Of a stretch of 64,000 nucleotides of DNA, positions 45,987 through 53,966 are shown in pieces; the stretch's first letter is position 1, and each line of letters opens with the position of its first letter. The position numbers and the translations under genes are program-made. Origin of the DNA: Sphingomonas sp. Leaf242 (lineage in GTDB: Bacteria; Pseudomonadota; Alphaproteobacteria; Sphingomonadales; Sphingomonadaceae). The notes beneath the pieces are model-generated. The model worked only from the letters and a program-made list of their open reading frames with translations, did no database searches and was not told where the DNA came from. The stretch lies in the NCBI RefSeq assembly GCF_001422045.1, contig NZ_LMLW01000001.1, forward strand, positions 318,972-382,971, written 5' to 3'.

Positions 45987-47318
45987 ATGGACGACACCGC
46001 AGGCAAGCGCTGGAGCGACGGATTCCGGCCTTATGCCGAGAAGGCGCCCCTGGCAGCCCTCGCGCTCGGGATGTCGTCGGGCTTTCCCTATGCGATGATC
46101 GGCGCGACGCTGACCACGCGGCTGGCGGCTAGCGGCATCGACAAGAAGACGGTGACCGCGTTCAGTCTCGCCTTCCTCGTCTACAATCTCAAATTCCTAT
46201 GGGCATGGATCGTCGATGGTGTCCGGCTGCCGATCATCGATCGCCTCGGTCAGCGCGTTTCCTGGCTGATCGTCACGGCGGCGCTGGTGATCGCGGCGGT
46301 GGTGAACCTCGCGCTGGTCGATCCGTCGGCCAGCATCGCCAGTACCGCGACCGCGGCGATATTGGTCGGTGCGGCGGGGGCCACGTTCGATATCGTGATC
46401 GATGCGTTCCGGATCGAGATCCTCGAACCGCGCCAGTTGGGCGTCGGCTCCGGCATGAGCCAATATGGCTGGCGGATCGGCTCTGCGGGTGCTGGGGCAC
46501 TTGCCTTGGTCGTCGCGGAGCGTGCGGGCTGGAGCGCGGCGTATCTGGCCTGCACGATCTTCGCGCTGCCGGCGGTGCTGGCGGGACTGGTGCTCGGTGA
46601 GCCCGAACGTCGCCGTCCGCCGATCGAACGGCGCGGGCTGGGCGAGGGGTTCCGCGCGATCTGGGTGCCGTTCGTGCAGTTCTTCTCGCGCGAAGGTGCA
46701 TTCGTGGTCCTCGCCTTCATCCTGATCTTCAAGGTCGGCGACACGTTGGCCAACCTGACCTTGCGCCTGCTGTTCGACGATCTCGGCTTCACCGGCGACG
46801 AGATCGCGTTCTACGATGTCGGCGTCGGCTTCTTCGCGTATCTGGTCGGCATCTTCATCGGTGGCATCCTGTATGCGCGGATGGGAATGAAGCGCTCGGT
46901 GCTGTTGTCGCTCGTGCTGATGGGCGTGTCGAACCTCTCGTTCGCCGCGCTGGCGGCGGCCGGCCATTCGAATATCGGCATGGCGGGCGCGATCGGCTTC
47001 GAGAACGCCTCCAGCGGTTTCGGCGGCGTCGTCGTCATCGCGTATTTTTCTGCGCTGTGCGATTTGCGTTTCACCGCGGCGCAGTTCGCGCTGATCTCGG
47101 CAGCGGCGAGCGTCGTCGGCCGGATCGTGACCGGCACCACGGCGGGCGGACTGATCGACGCGATGGGCTATGTGAATTTCTATCTTCTGACGACCGTGCT
47201 CGCGTTGCCGGGCGTGGCGCTGTTCTGGTGGATGAGCCGGTCCGGGATGATCGACCGGTCGATCGGCAGCGCAGGCGTCGAGGGAGAAGGCGACGCGCGC
47301 GTTCCTGCGCAGGACTGA
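45987..47318 (+). CDS. AmpG-like MFS permease
   Basis: This 443-residue protein with about 12 helices resembles AmpG muropeptide permeases: LALGMSSGFPYAMIGATLTTRLAASGIDKKTVTAFSL, FLWAWIVDGVRLP (loop motif), and GATFDIVIDAFRIEIL. AmpG imports anhydro-muropeptides for peptidoglycan recycling, in some species linked to beta-lactamase induction. I used the ATG at 45987 with GTAGGGAAG upstream. No ampR or ampC is next to it, and several AmpG paralogues are usual in this group, so the exact substrate is uncertain. Confidence 0.8.
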   Translation: MDDTAGKRWSDGFRPYAEKAPLAALALGMSSGFPYAMIGATLTTRLAASGIDKKTVTAFSLAFLVYNLKFLWAWIVDGVRLPIIDRLGQRVSWLIVTAALVIAAVVNLALVDPSASIASTATAAILVGAAGATFDIVIDAFRIEILEPRQLGVGSGMSQYGWRIGSAGAGALALVVAERAGWSAAYLACTIFALPAVLAGLVLGEPERRRPPIERRGLGEGFRAIWVPFVQFFSREGAFVVLAFILIFKVGDTLANLTLRLLFDDLGFTGDEIAFYDVGVGFFAYLVGIFIGGILYARMGMKRSVLLSLVLMGVSNLSFAALAAAGHSNIGMAGAIGFENASSGFGGVVVIAYFSALCDLRFTAAQFALISAAASVVGRIVTGTTAGGLIDAMGYVNFYLLTTVLALPGVALFWWMSRSGMIDRSIGSAGVEGEGDARVPAQD

Positions 47319-47324
47319 CCGTGG

Positions 47325-47489
47325 ATGACGGGCGCGACGCGAGGTGACCGCTCGCTCATCGTCATCGTCGGGCGGGTCGCATTGACCAGCGCCGCAGCGC
47401 GGGCGCTGGTGGCAGGGCTCAACCAGTTTCTCGAGCAGCAGGGGCTCAGTCCCCGCAAGGCGATGGCGAGCGGCGCAACGTTCCAGTGA
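47325..47489 (+). CDS. Possible small protein (54 residues), unsupported by homology
   Basis: A short open frame begins with ATG at 47325, 7 nt after the permease stop. It encodes a protein with a hydrophobic or amphipathic middle (LIVIVGRVALTSAAARALVAGL) and a polar end. I do not recognise it; codon usage is G/C-rich in the third position, like real genes here. It could be a small membrane-associated protein or chance. The rest of the gap to 47670 holds nothing else I can support. Confidence 0.25.
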   Translation: MTGATRGDRSLIVIVGRVALTSAAARALVAGLNQFLEQQGLSPRKAMASGATFQ

Positions 47490-47670
47490 TCGCGCCGCGC
47501 CGATCACCGGGCTCATGAAAGAACCGAAGGCCCCGCGCGCGAACGTTGCCTTGGACGGCGACGGCGTGATCCCCGGCCGCATCACGTCGTCGCTGCATAA
47601 CAGATCATCGCAAACCGTGTCGCGCGCACGACGTGAGCGTTACGCCTGAAATATCCCGGACAAACACGCG

Positions 47671-48504
47671 ATGCAGGGCGTCGGCATGATCACACTCCAT
47701 CCAGGTTTTCCCGAAAGCTCAGCCGCTCCGAGCGATGTCGATGACCATGTCGTCGGCGGTGCGCGGATCGTCATCGTCGACGACGATCCCGGTCTGCGGG
47801 AACTGCTCACCGAATTCCTGGTTGATCACGGCCTGCGTGCTGAGGCGGTCGAGAGCGGGGCAGCGCTGCGCGCGTGGCTGGCGCATCATGCATGCGATCT
47901 CGTCGTGCTGGACATGATGATGCCGGGCGAGGACGGCCTGTCGGTGCTGCGCAGTCTGACGCAAAGCGGCGATGCGCCGGCGGTCATCATGTTCTCGGCG
48001 CTCGCGGGCGAAGTCGACCGGGTGGTCGCGCTCGAACTCGGCGCCGACGACTATGTGACCAAGCCGTCCAGCCCCAGGGAGATCCTGGCGCGCATCCGGT
48101 CGGTGTTGAGGCGGCGCGGGGCTGCGACGCATGCTCCCTCGGGAGTCCACGAGCCAGTAACGAGCGAGGCAGCGCCTTTAGCCCGGATCGAGGCCTACTC
48201 GTTCGCCGGATGGACCCTGAACTGCCGCATGCGGACGCTGCACACGCCGGACGGTACCGCAGTTCGTCTCACCGACGGCGAGTTCCAGTTGCTCAACGTG
48301 TTCGTGTCGCAGCCGCAGGTCGTCCACACGCGCGACGACATGATCGCGCAGTCGGGCAGGGCGGAGAGCCTGTCGCGGGGGCGGACGATCGACGTGAACA
48401 TCAGCCGCCTCCGACGCAAGCTGCAGGCGTTCGATACGACCGAGATCATCCGCACGGTGCGCGGCAACGGCTATATCCTGATGCCGGACGTCGTTCGAAG
48501 CTGA
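47671..48504 (+). CDS. OmpR/PhoB-type response regulator (orphan)
   Basis: This 277-residue regulator has an N-terminal extension of about 30 residues before the receiver (IVIVDDDPGLREL; Asp in VVLDMMMPGEDGLS; VIMFSAL; YVTKPSSPREIL). A linker of about 30 residues leads to a winged helix (VRLTDGEFQLLNVFVSQPQVVHTRDDMI, DVNISRLRRKLQAF, TVRGNGYIL). No histidine kinase adjoins it. An ATG after the extension (near residue 6) is possible, but the core would start only near residue 31. Confidence 0.88.
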   Translation: MQGVGMITLHPGFPESSAAPSDVDDHVVGGARIVIVDDDPGLRELLTEFLVDHGLRAEAVESGAALRAWLAHHACDLVVLDMMMPGEDGLSVLRSLTQSGDAPAVIMFSALAGEVDRVVALELGADDYVTKPSSPREILARIRSVLRRRGAATHAPSGVHEPVTSEAAPLARIEAYSFAGWTLNCRMRTLHTPDGTAVRLTDGEFQLLNVFVSQPQVVHTRDDMIAQSGRAESLSRGRTIDVNISRLRRKLQAFDTTEIIRTVRGNGYILMPDVVRS

Positions 48505-48671
48505 TCGGAAAGTAGCGCTTCGCAGCGGGCTAGAGATACGACGAGAAGACGCGCCAGGGGTCGGAATTTACACGGCGCCAAAGGCGAGGCTGTAAGATCA
48601 GCTGTCGAGGACAAAGGCGCGCATCGCACCGTTTCCGATATCGGCCAACTCCGCCCTTTTCCAAGGCGGGG

Positions 48672-48746
48672 TGGCTCCCTGAGTAGGATTCGAACCTACG
48701 GCCACTCGATTAACAGTCGAGAGCTCTACCGCTGAGCTATCAGGGA
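48672..48746 (-). tRNA. tRNA-Asn (anticodon GTT)
   Basis: The cloverleaf is complete on the minus strand: acceptor TCCCTGA/TCAGGGA, D-arm GCTC..GAGC, anticodon stem CTCGA/TCGAG with loop CTGTTAA (anticodon GTT), T-arm GTAGG-TTCGAAT-CCTAC, discriminator G and encoded CCA. Confidence 0.97.
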
Positions 48747-48848
48747 TCGTTGCCGAGGGCGGCTCTATAACTGGCCCTCCGGATCATGCAAGCGGGTTTC
48801 GACGCAAATCCGTAAACTTTCGTTCCGGCCCTGCATCGGGCAGCCGCG

Positions 48849-49628
48849 TCAGGAGATAAACTGCTCCATCGTGATGCGGTCGTCGAGCGCATGCTCCGGG
48901 TCGAACAGCAGTGTCAGCTCGCGGGCGCGGTCCATGCAGATGTCGACGCGGGCGATATCGCGGATTTCGCGCTGGTCGGCGACCACCGATACGGGCCGCT
49001 TGGCGGCATCGAGGACGCGGACGCCGATCCGGGCCTTGTCGGGCAGGATCGCTCCACGCCAGCGCCGCGGACGGAACGGGCTGATCGGGGTCAGCGCGAT
49101 CATGCCCGAGCCCAGCGGCAGGATCGGGCCGTGCGCGGACAGATTATAGGCTGTCGAGCCGGCGGGCGTGGCGACCAGAATGCCGTCGCAGGCGAGTTCG
49201 GGCAGCACGATCCGCTCGTTTACCGTGATCTCCAGATTGGCGGTCTGGCGGGTCTCTCGCAGGAACGACACCTCGTTGATCGCGGGCAAAGTGTGGGTTC
49301 GGCCATCGACGCCGATCGCGGTCATCGTTAGCGGCACGACCTTGAAGGGCTTCGCGCGCTCGAGACGATCGAGCAGGCCATGATGGCGCCACTCGTTCAT
49401 CAGGAACCCCACCGTGCCGAGGTTCATGCCGAAGACCGGCACCGGCGGCTTGCGGCGCTCCAGCATGGCATGGAGCGTCTGGAGCATGAAACCGTCGCCG
49501 CCGAGCGCGATGATCGCGTCGGCTTCGTCGACCGCCACCCAGTCGCCCGTATCGGAAAGCTGGGCTTCGGCGGCGCGAGCGGGCGGGGTCGTGGATGCGA
49601 CCAGCGCCAGCCGCTCGAACCGGCTCAT
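48849..49628 (-). CDS. nadK: NAD kinase
   Basis: This 259-residue enzyme phosphorylates NAD to NADP. It has the diagnostic ALGGDGFMLQTLH (GGDG), NLGTVGFLMN, the NE..F.R motif with NEVSFLRETRQTANLEI, and GILVATPAGSTAYNLSAHGPILPLGS. The length fits the short alphaproteobacterial form. Its ATG lies within the last codons of moaA (4-nt overlap), so the two are transcribed together though functionally unrelated. Confidence 0.96.
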   Translation of the reverse strand: MSRFERLALVASTTPPARAAEAQLSDTGDWVAVDEADAIIALGGDGFMLQTLHAMLERRKPPVPVFGMNLGTVGFLMNEWRHHGLLDRLERAKPFKVVPLTMTAIGVDGRTHTLPAINEVSFLRETRQTANLEITVNERIVLPELACDGILVATPAGSTAYNLSAHGPILPLGSGMIALTPISPFRPRRWRGAILPDKARIGVRVLDAAKRPVSVVADQREIRDIARVDICMDRARELTLLFDPEHALDDRITMEQFIS

Positions 49629-50656
49629 CCTCCGGTGACGCTCATGTGACGCGAGACCGCAGGGCGCTCGCCGACGCCGATACGGAAATCGTGCGCCTTC
49701 GGCTTCGCGAAGAGCCCGGCATCGATCGCTTCGTCGAGCCCGGCCGTGCCGCCCTCGCGCAACGCGGCCTTCAGATCGACCTGATCATCGTGGCCGAGGC
49801 ACATGTAGAGCTTACCCTCGGTCGTCAGGCGAACGCGGTTGCAGCCGTCGCAGAAATTGGCGGTCAGCGGCGATATCAGCCCGAGCCGGGTGCGCGTGCC
49901 GTCGACGTTCCAATAGCGCGCCGGGCCACCGGTCTTGTACGCATCGCGCGCCAACATGAACTGCCGGCCCAGGTCGTCGAACACCTTGGTCAGCGGCAGG
50001 AAGCGATCGGTGCGATCCTCGTCGATCGCGCCGAGCGGCATCGTCTCGATCAGCGACAGATCGAAGCCTTCGTCGCGACACCATGCGAGCATCGGCGCGA
50101 TCTCGTCCTCGTTGAAACCTTTCAAAGCGACCATGTTGATCTTGATCGCCAGTCCCGCGTCGCGCGCCGCCATGATCCCGCCGATCACCTGCGACACGTC
50201 GCCATGACGGGTGATGTAGCGGAAACGCTCCGGGTCGCGGCTGTCCATGCTGACGTTGACGCGGCGAATGCCGGCGTCGACCATCGCCTCGGCATGCTGC
50301 GCGAGACGCGTGCCGTTTGTGGTCATCGTCAACTCTTCCAGGCCAGATCCGATGTTGTGGCCCAGGCGCTGGACGAGTTCGGCGACATCGCGGCGGACGA
50401 GAGGCTCACCGCCCGACAACCGGATCTTGGTGACCCCGCGTGCGATGAACCGCTCGGCGATGATCGCGATCTCTTCGAGGCTCAGCAACTTGGCACGCGG
50501 GAGGAAGGTCATCTGCTCGGCCATGCAATACCGGCACCGAAGATCGCACCGGTCCGTCACCGAAATCCGGAGATACTTGATCGTTCGGCCATGCGTGTCC
50601 CGCAACGGCTTTTGCGCCGGAACGCCGGGCAGGGGGTTGGCGGTGTCGATCATCAT
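49625..50656 (-). CDS. moaA: GTP 3',8-cyclase (molybdenum cofactor biosynthesis A)
   Basis: This 343-residue radical-SAM enzyme starts molybdopterin synthesis from GTP. It has the N-terminal 4Fe-4S motif CDLRCRYCM (CX3CX2C), RLSGGEPL, the NVSMDSRDPERF segment, the second cluster motif CDGCNRVRLTTEGKLYMCLG, and the C-terminal Gly-Gly. I used the double ATG at 50656; the longer frame to 50779 overlaps the divergent phosphodiesterase gene and is not conserved in character. No other moa gene is in the window. Confidence 0.96.
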   Translation of the reverse strand: MMIDTANPLPGVPAQKPLRDTHGRTIKYLRISVTDRCDLRCRYCMAEQMTFLPRAKLLSLEEIAIIAERFIARGVTKIRLSGGEPLVRRDVAELVQRLGHNIGSGLEELTMTTNGTRLAQHAEAMVDAGIRRVNVSMDSRDPERFRYITRHGDVSQVIGGIMAARDAGLAIKINMVALKGFNEDEIAPMLAWCRDEGFDLSLIETMPLGAIDEDRTDRFLPLTKVFDDLGRQFMLARDAYKTGGPARYWNVDGTRTRLGLISPLTANFCDGCNRVRLTTEGKLYMCLGHDDQVDLKAALREGGTAGLDEAIDAGLFAKPKAHDFRIGVGERPAVSRHMSVTGG

Positions 50657-50768
50657 AGACGAGCTAAGCACAGGAGGGGCCTCGAACAAGGCCGAACCGG
50701 ACGGTAATGGATTGGCGGGCAGCGACGCTGCGGCTAGGCTCGCACCGATGGGGTGGGGTGCGACGGAT

Positions 50769-52451
50769 ATGGAAGACATGCAGACGGCAACGACGCTGTT
50801 CGCGGTATCGTTCCGTCAACGCGATGAGATCGCCAGGATTTTGGCCGATGCCGGCGCCGGTGCGGACTGGCATGCTGCAGTGACGAGCGATGCCGTGGCG
50901 ATCGAAAGCCGCTTTCTTGCAAGTGGCGCGGCGGTGGCGCTGATCGACGCGCGCGGCGCGCTCGACGAGGGTATCGCGGCGACGCTCGCGCTGGGCGGGC
51001 TGGTCGCCACCAACGGCGCGGCGCTGCTGGTGCTGGTGTCGCGCGGCGATGTCGAGGCGATCGGCGAGTTCTTCGATGCGGGCGCAACGCAATTCCTGAC
51101 GAGCCCGGCAGCCGATAGCGAGTTGATCCAGGCGCTCCGCTTCGCCGGGCGCCATGCGGTCCGCTCTTCTGGGAGCGCGGTCGACCGGCGCAGGATTCCT
51201 GGCGCAACGCTGTACGACCGCGAAACCGGCGACGTTCGCCGCTGGATCATCGGCCGGATCGCCGCCGACTGCCCGGTCGCGGTGGTGCTGGTGTCGTTGT
51301 CGCGGCTCGATATCGTCAATGCGGCGCATGGGCGGCCGATGGTGGACGCATTGATCGAGACAGCGGTGCGGCGGACCGAGACGATCGCGCACGCGGCGAT
51401 CGACGTGGACTCGATGGTCGCTCGACTTGGCGGGTCGGAATTCGCGCTGGTGATCGAGGCGTCGGGTGCAGCGGTGACGGCAGCGATCACCGCGCTCGAC
51501 GCGGCGCTCGCGCGGCCGTTCGCGGTGGCCGATACGCGTGCCGTGCTCGGCTGTCGGTTCGGGGTGGCGCAGCGGCAGCCGGGCGACGACGCGGCGGCGT
51601 TGCTGCGCCGCGCCAGCGAAGCACTGGCGGAAGCCAAGGCGAGTGACGGATCGGTGTTGCATGTCGCGCTGCCCGACGGCGTCGCGCCAATCGATGCGCT
51701 GGCGATCGACCTGCATCACGCGATCGAACGCGACGAGATCGACTTGCGCTGGCAACCCCAGGTCGAAATCGCGAGCGGCCGGATCACCGGTGTCGAGGCG
51801 CTGGCGCGGTGGAGCCACCGGACGCTGGGGCCGCTCGGCGCGGACACGCTGTTCGACGCCGCCGACCGCGCCGACCTGGGGATCGCCTTGTCCGATCATA
51901 TCCAGCGGCTGGTGCTCGCGCGTGCGGTTGCCTGGCCGGCGGCGCTGAACACGTTGCGGGTTTCACTGAACCTGACCGCGGCGGATATCACGCGGCCGGG
52001 GTTCGCGGCGCTGTTCCTGGCACGGGTCGACGAAAGCGGCTTTCCGCGCGGGCGGTTGACCGTCGAGATCACCGAGACCGGGCTGATCGAAGACCTGGCG
52101 GCTGCATCGGCGTTGCTGGCGGAGCTACGCGGGGCAGGGTGCCGCGTTGCGATCGACGATTTCGGCACGGGCTATTCGAGCCTGGCCTATCTGAAGTCGC
52201 TGCCGCTCGATTACGTCAAGATCGATAAGTCGCTGGTGCGCGATATCGACGGATCGGCGCGCGACCGGGTGGTGGTTGCCGGTGCGATCACGATGGCGCG
52301 GTCGCTCGGGCTCGCGGTGATCGCCGAAGGCGTGGAAACGCCGTCGCAGCTCGAATTGCTCACGGCGGGCGGCTGTGGTCTGTACCAGGGCTTCCTGTTT
52401 TCGGAGCCCGTCGACGAACCGGCGCTGCTCGAACTGGTGGGGAAAGAATGA
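50769..52451 (+). CDS. EAL c-di-GMP phosphodiesterase with degenerate GGDEF domain
   Basis: This protein of about 560 residues has three parts. Residues about 1-145 look like a divergent receiver-like fold (strand-helix order, ending LIQALRFAGRHAV). Residues about 150-300 are a GGDEF domain whose signature is GGSEF, which should not synthesise c-di-GMP. Residues about 310-560 are an EAL domain with the catalytic set intact: VEALARW, NLTAADI, EITETGLIED, DDFGTGYSSLAYLKSLPLDYVKIDKSL, IAEGVET, YQGFLFSEP. It should hydrolyse c-di-GMP. ATGs at 50748 and 50769 are both possible. The next gene starts inside its stop codon. Confidence 0.9.
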   Translation: MEDMQTATTLFAVSFRQRDEIARILADAGAGADWHAAVTSDAVAIESRFLASGAAVALIDARGALDEGIAATLALGGLVATNGAALLVLVSRGDVEAIGEFFDAGATQFLTSPAADSELIQALRFAGRHAVRSSGSAVDRRRIPGATLYDRETGDVRRWIIGRIAADCPVAVVLVSLSRLDIVNAAHGRPMVDALIETAVRRTETIAHAAIDVDSMVARLGGSEFALVIEASGAAVTAAITALDAALARPFAVADTRAVLGCRFGVAQRQPGDDAAALLRRASEALAEAKASDGSVLHVALPDGVAPIDALAIDLHHAIERDEIDLRWQPQVEIASGRITGVEALARWSHRTLGPLGADTLFDAADRADLGIALSDHIQRLVLARAVAWPAALNTLRVSLNLTAADITRPGFAALFLARVDESGFPRGRLTVEITETGLIEDLAAASALLAELRGAGCRVAIDDFGTGYSSLAYLKSLPLDYVKIDKSLVRDIDGSARDRVVVAGAITMARSLGLAVIAEGVETPSQLELLTAGGCGLYQGFLFSEPVDEPALLELVGKE

Positions 52452-52870
52452 TGCGTGCTCTGCTGGTGCCGATCGTGATGATGAGCGCCGCCGCGGCGCC
52501 TGCACAGGTCCCGGCCGAGACCGCCATCCGCCAGACGATGGCGGTGAGCGCGGCGGGCTGGAATGCGGGCGATCTCGCGCGGTTCATGGCGGTGTATGCC
52601 GACGATGCCGTGTTCGTGACGCCCAAGGGGCTGCTGCGCGGCAAGACGGCGATCGCGGCCAAATATCAGCCGAGCTTCCGCGGCGTCGGCAATGCGCGAG
52701 GCACGCTGTCGTTCGCAGTCCTCGAGATGCGCGGGATCGATCCGCGGCATGCGATGCTGTTCGCACGCTGGACGCTGACCGGGCCGTCGACCGTGGAAAG
52801 CGGGATGACGACGCTGGTGTTCGAACGGCGCGGGACCGCGTGGCAGATCATCGCGGACCACAGCAGCTGA
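52448..52870 (+). CDS. Exported NTF2/SnoaL-like (DUF4440-type) protein
   Basis: This 140-residue protein has a signal peptide (MRALLVPIVMMSAAAAPAQV) and then a cone-shaped NTF2-like domain: IRQTMAVSAAGWNAGDLARFMAVYADDAVFVTPKGLLRGKTAIAAKY. Such proteins bind small hydrophobic ligands or act as simple enzymes; the role is not known. The ATG overlaps the stop of the phosphodiesterase gene (ATGATG), so the two genes are coupled, though a functional link is unclear. Confidence 0.8.
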   Translation: MMRALLVPIVMMSAAAAPAQVPAETAIRQTMAVSAAGWNAGDLARFMAVYADDAVFVTPKGLLRGKTAIAAKYQPSFRGVGNARGTLSFAVLEMRGIDPRHAMLFARWTLTGPSTVESGMTTLVFERRGTAWQIIADHSS

Positions 52871-52901
52871 CACCCGACCTGCACCGATACGGGATGATGG
52901 A

Positions 52902-53888
52902 ATGACCGACACGCTCGATCGCACGACCGCGGCGCGGTTCGCCGGGCTGACGCTGGGGCACCTGACGCGCCAATGGCCGTACAAGCTCGACCAAGTGCTG
53001 GACGGCCCCGGCGACCTCGCGCTGCCGAAGACGCTGCACCCGGTATTCCACGGCAGTTTCGACTGGCACAGCTGCGTGCATGGCTGGTGGCAGGTGATGC
53101 GGCTTGCGCGGCTACATCCGGACATGTCCGAAGCCGCCGAGGTCGAGGCGCTAGCGCATCGGATGCTCGTTCCTGCCTTGATCGCGGGCGAGGTCGCCTA
53201 TCTCGATCGGCCGGGCACCGGCGGGTTCGAGCGGCCTTACGGCTGGGGCTGGCTGCTAGCGCTGCATGACGAGCTGGCATTGCGGCCCGATCGGCCGTGG
53301 GCGGCGGCGGTCGAGCCGTTGGCACGCGCGTTCGCAGGCCGGTTTGCGGCGTACCTGCCGAAGCTGATCTATCCGGTCCGCAGCGGCAAGCACGACTGCA
53401 CCGCGTTCGCGCTGGTCCACGCGCTGCGCTGGGCGCGGACGCACGACGCGACGCTCGCCGCGCTGATCGAGGCGCGCGCGCGGGACTGGTACGGCGACGA
53501 TCGCGATTGCCGGCCGTTCGAGCCGAGCGGGGAGGATTTCCTGTCGGCGACGCTCTGCGAGGCGGCGTTGATGAGGGACGTGCTCGGGGCCGAGTTCGCA
53601 CCGTGGCTGGCGGCGTTCCTGCCCGATCCGTTCGGTGCCGCGACGGCGTGCTTGCGCTCCCCCGCGATCGTCAGCGACCGGTCGGACGGCCGGCTCGCGC
53701 ATCTCGACGGCGTGAACCTGTCGCGCGCGTGGTGCTGGCGGACGATCGCCGACGCGCTGCCCGATCCTGCCGCCGCCCGCGCCATCGCCGACGCGCACCT
53801 GGCGGAGGCGCTGCCGCACCTCGCGGACGATTACATGGGCGAGCATTGGCTGGCGACGTTCGCGCTGCTCGCGCTCAAGGCCGACTGA
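52902..53888 (+). CDS. DUF2891 family protein
   Basis: This 328-residue soluble protein matches the DUF2891 layout: LHPVFHGSFDWHSCVHGWWQVMRL near residues 47-68, GFERPYGWGWLLALHDEL near 108-125, the GKHDCTAFALVHALRWAR segment, and EDFLSATLCEAALM. The run of conserved His, Trp and Cys suggests an alpha/alpha-barrel enzyme-like fold, but no activity is established for the family. It follows the NTF2-like gene after 31 nt and has no signal peptide, so it is cytoplasmic. Confidence 0.85.
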   Translation: MTDTLDRTTAARFAGLTLGHLTRQWPYKLDQVLDGPGDLALPKTLHPVFHGSFDWHSCVHGWWQVMRLARLHPDMSEAAEVEALAHRMLVPALIAGEVAYLDRPGTGGFERPYGWGWLLALHDELALRPDRPWAAAVEPLARAFAGRFAAYLPKLIYPVRSGKHDCTAFALVHALRWARTHDATLAALIEARARDWYGDDRDCRPFEPSGEDFLSATLCEAALMRDVLGAEFAPWLAAFLPDPFGAATACLRSPAIVSDRSDGRLAHLDGVNLSRAWCWRTIADALPDPAAARAIADAHLAEALPHLADDYMGEHWLATFALLALKAD

Positions 53889-53966
53889 TCGCGGATCGGC
53901 TGGAGAGAAGGGGTTAGCAGAGCGGACTAGGCTGCCTAAGGTCGCATCATCGAACGAAAGAGAGTG

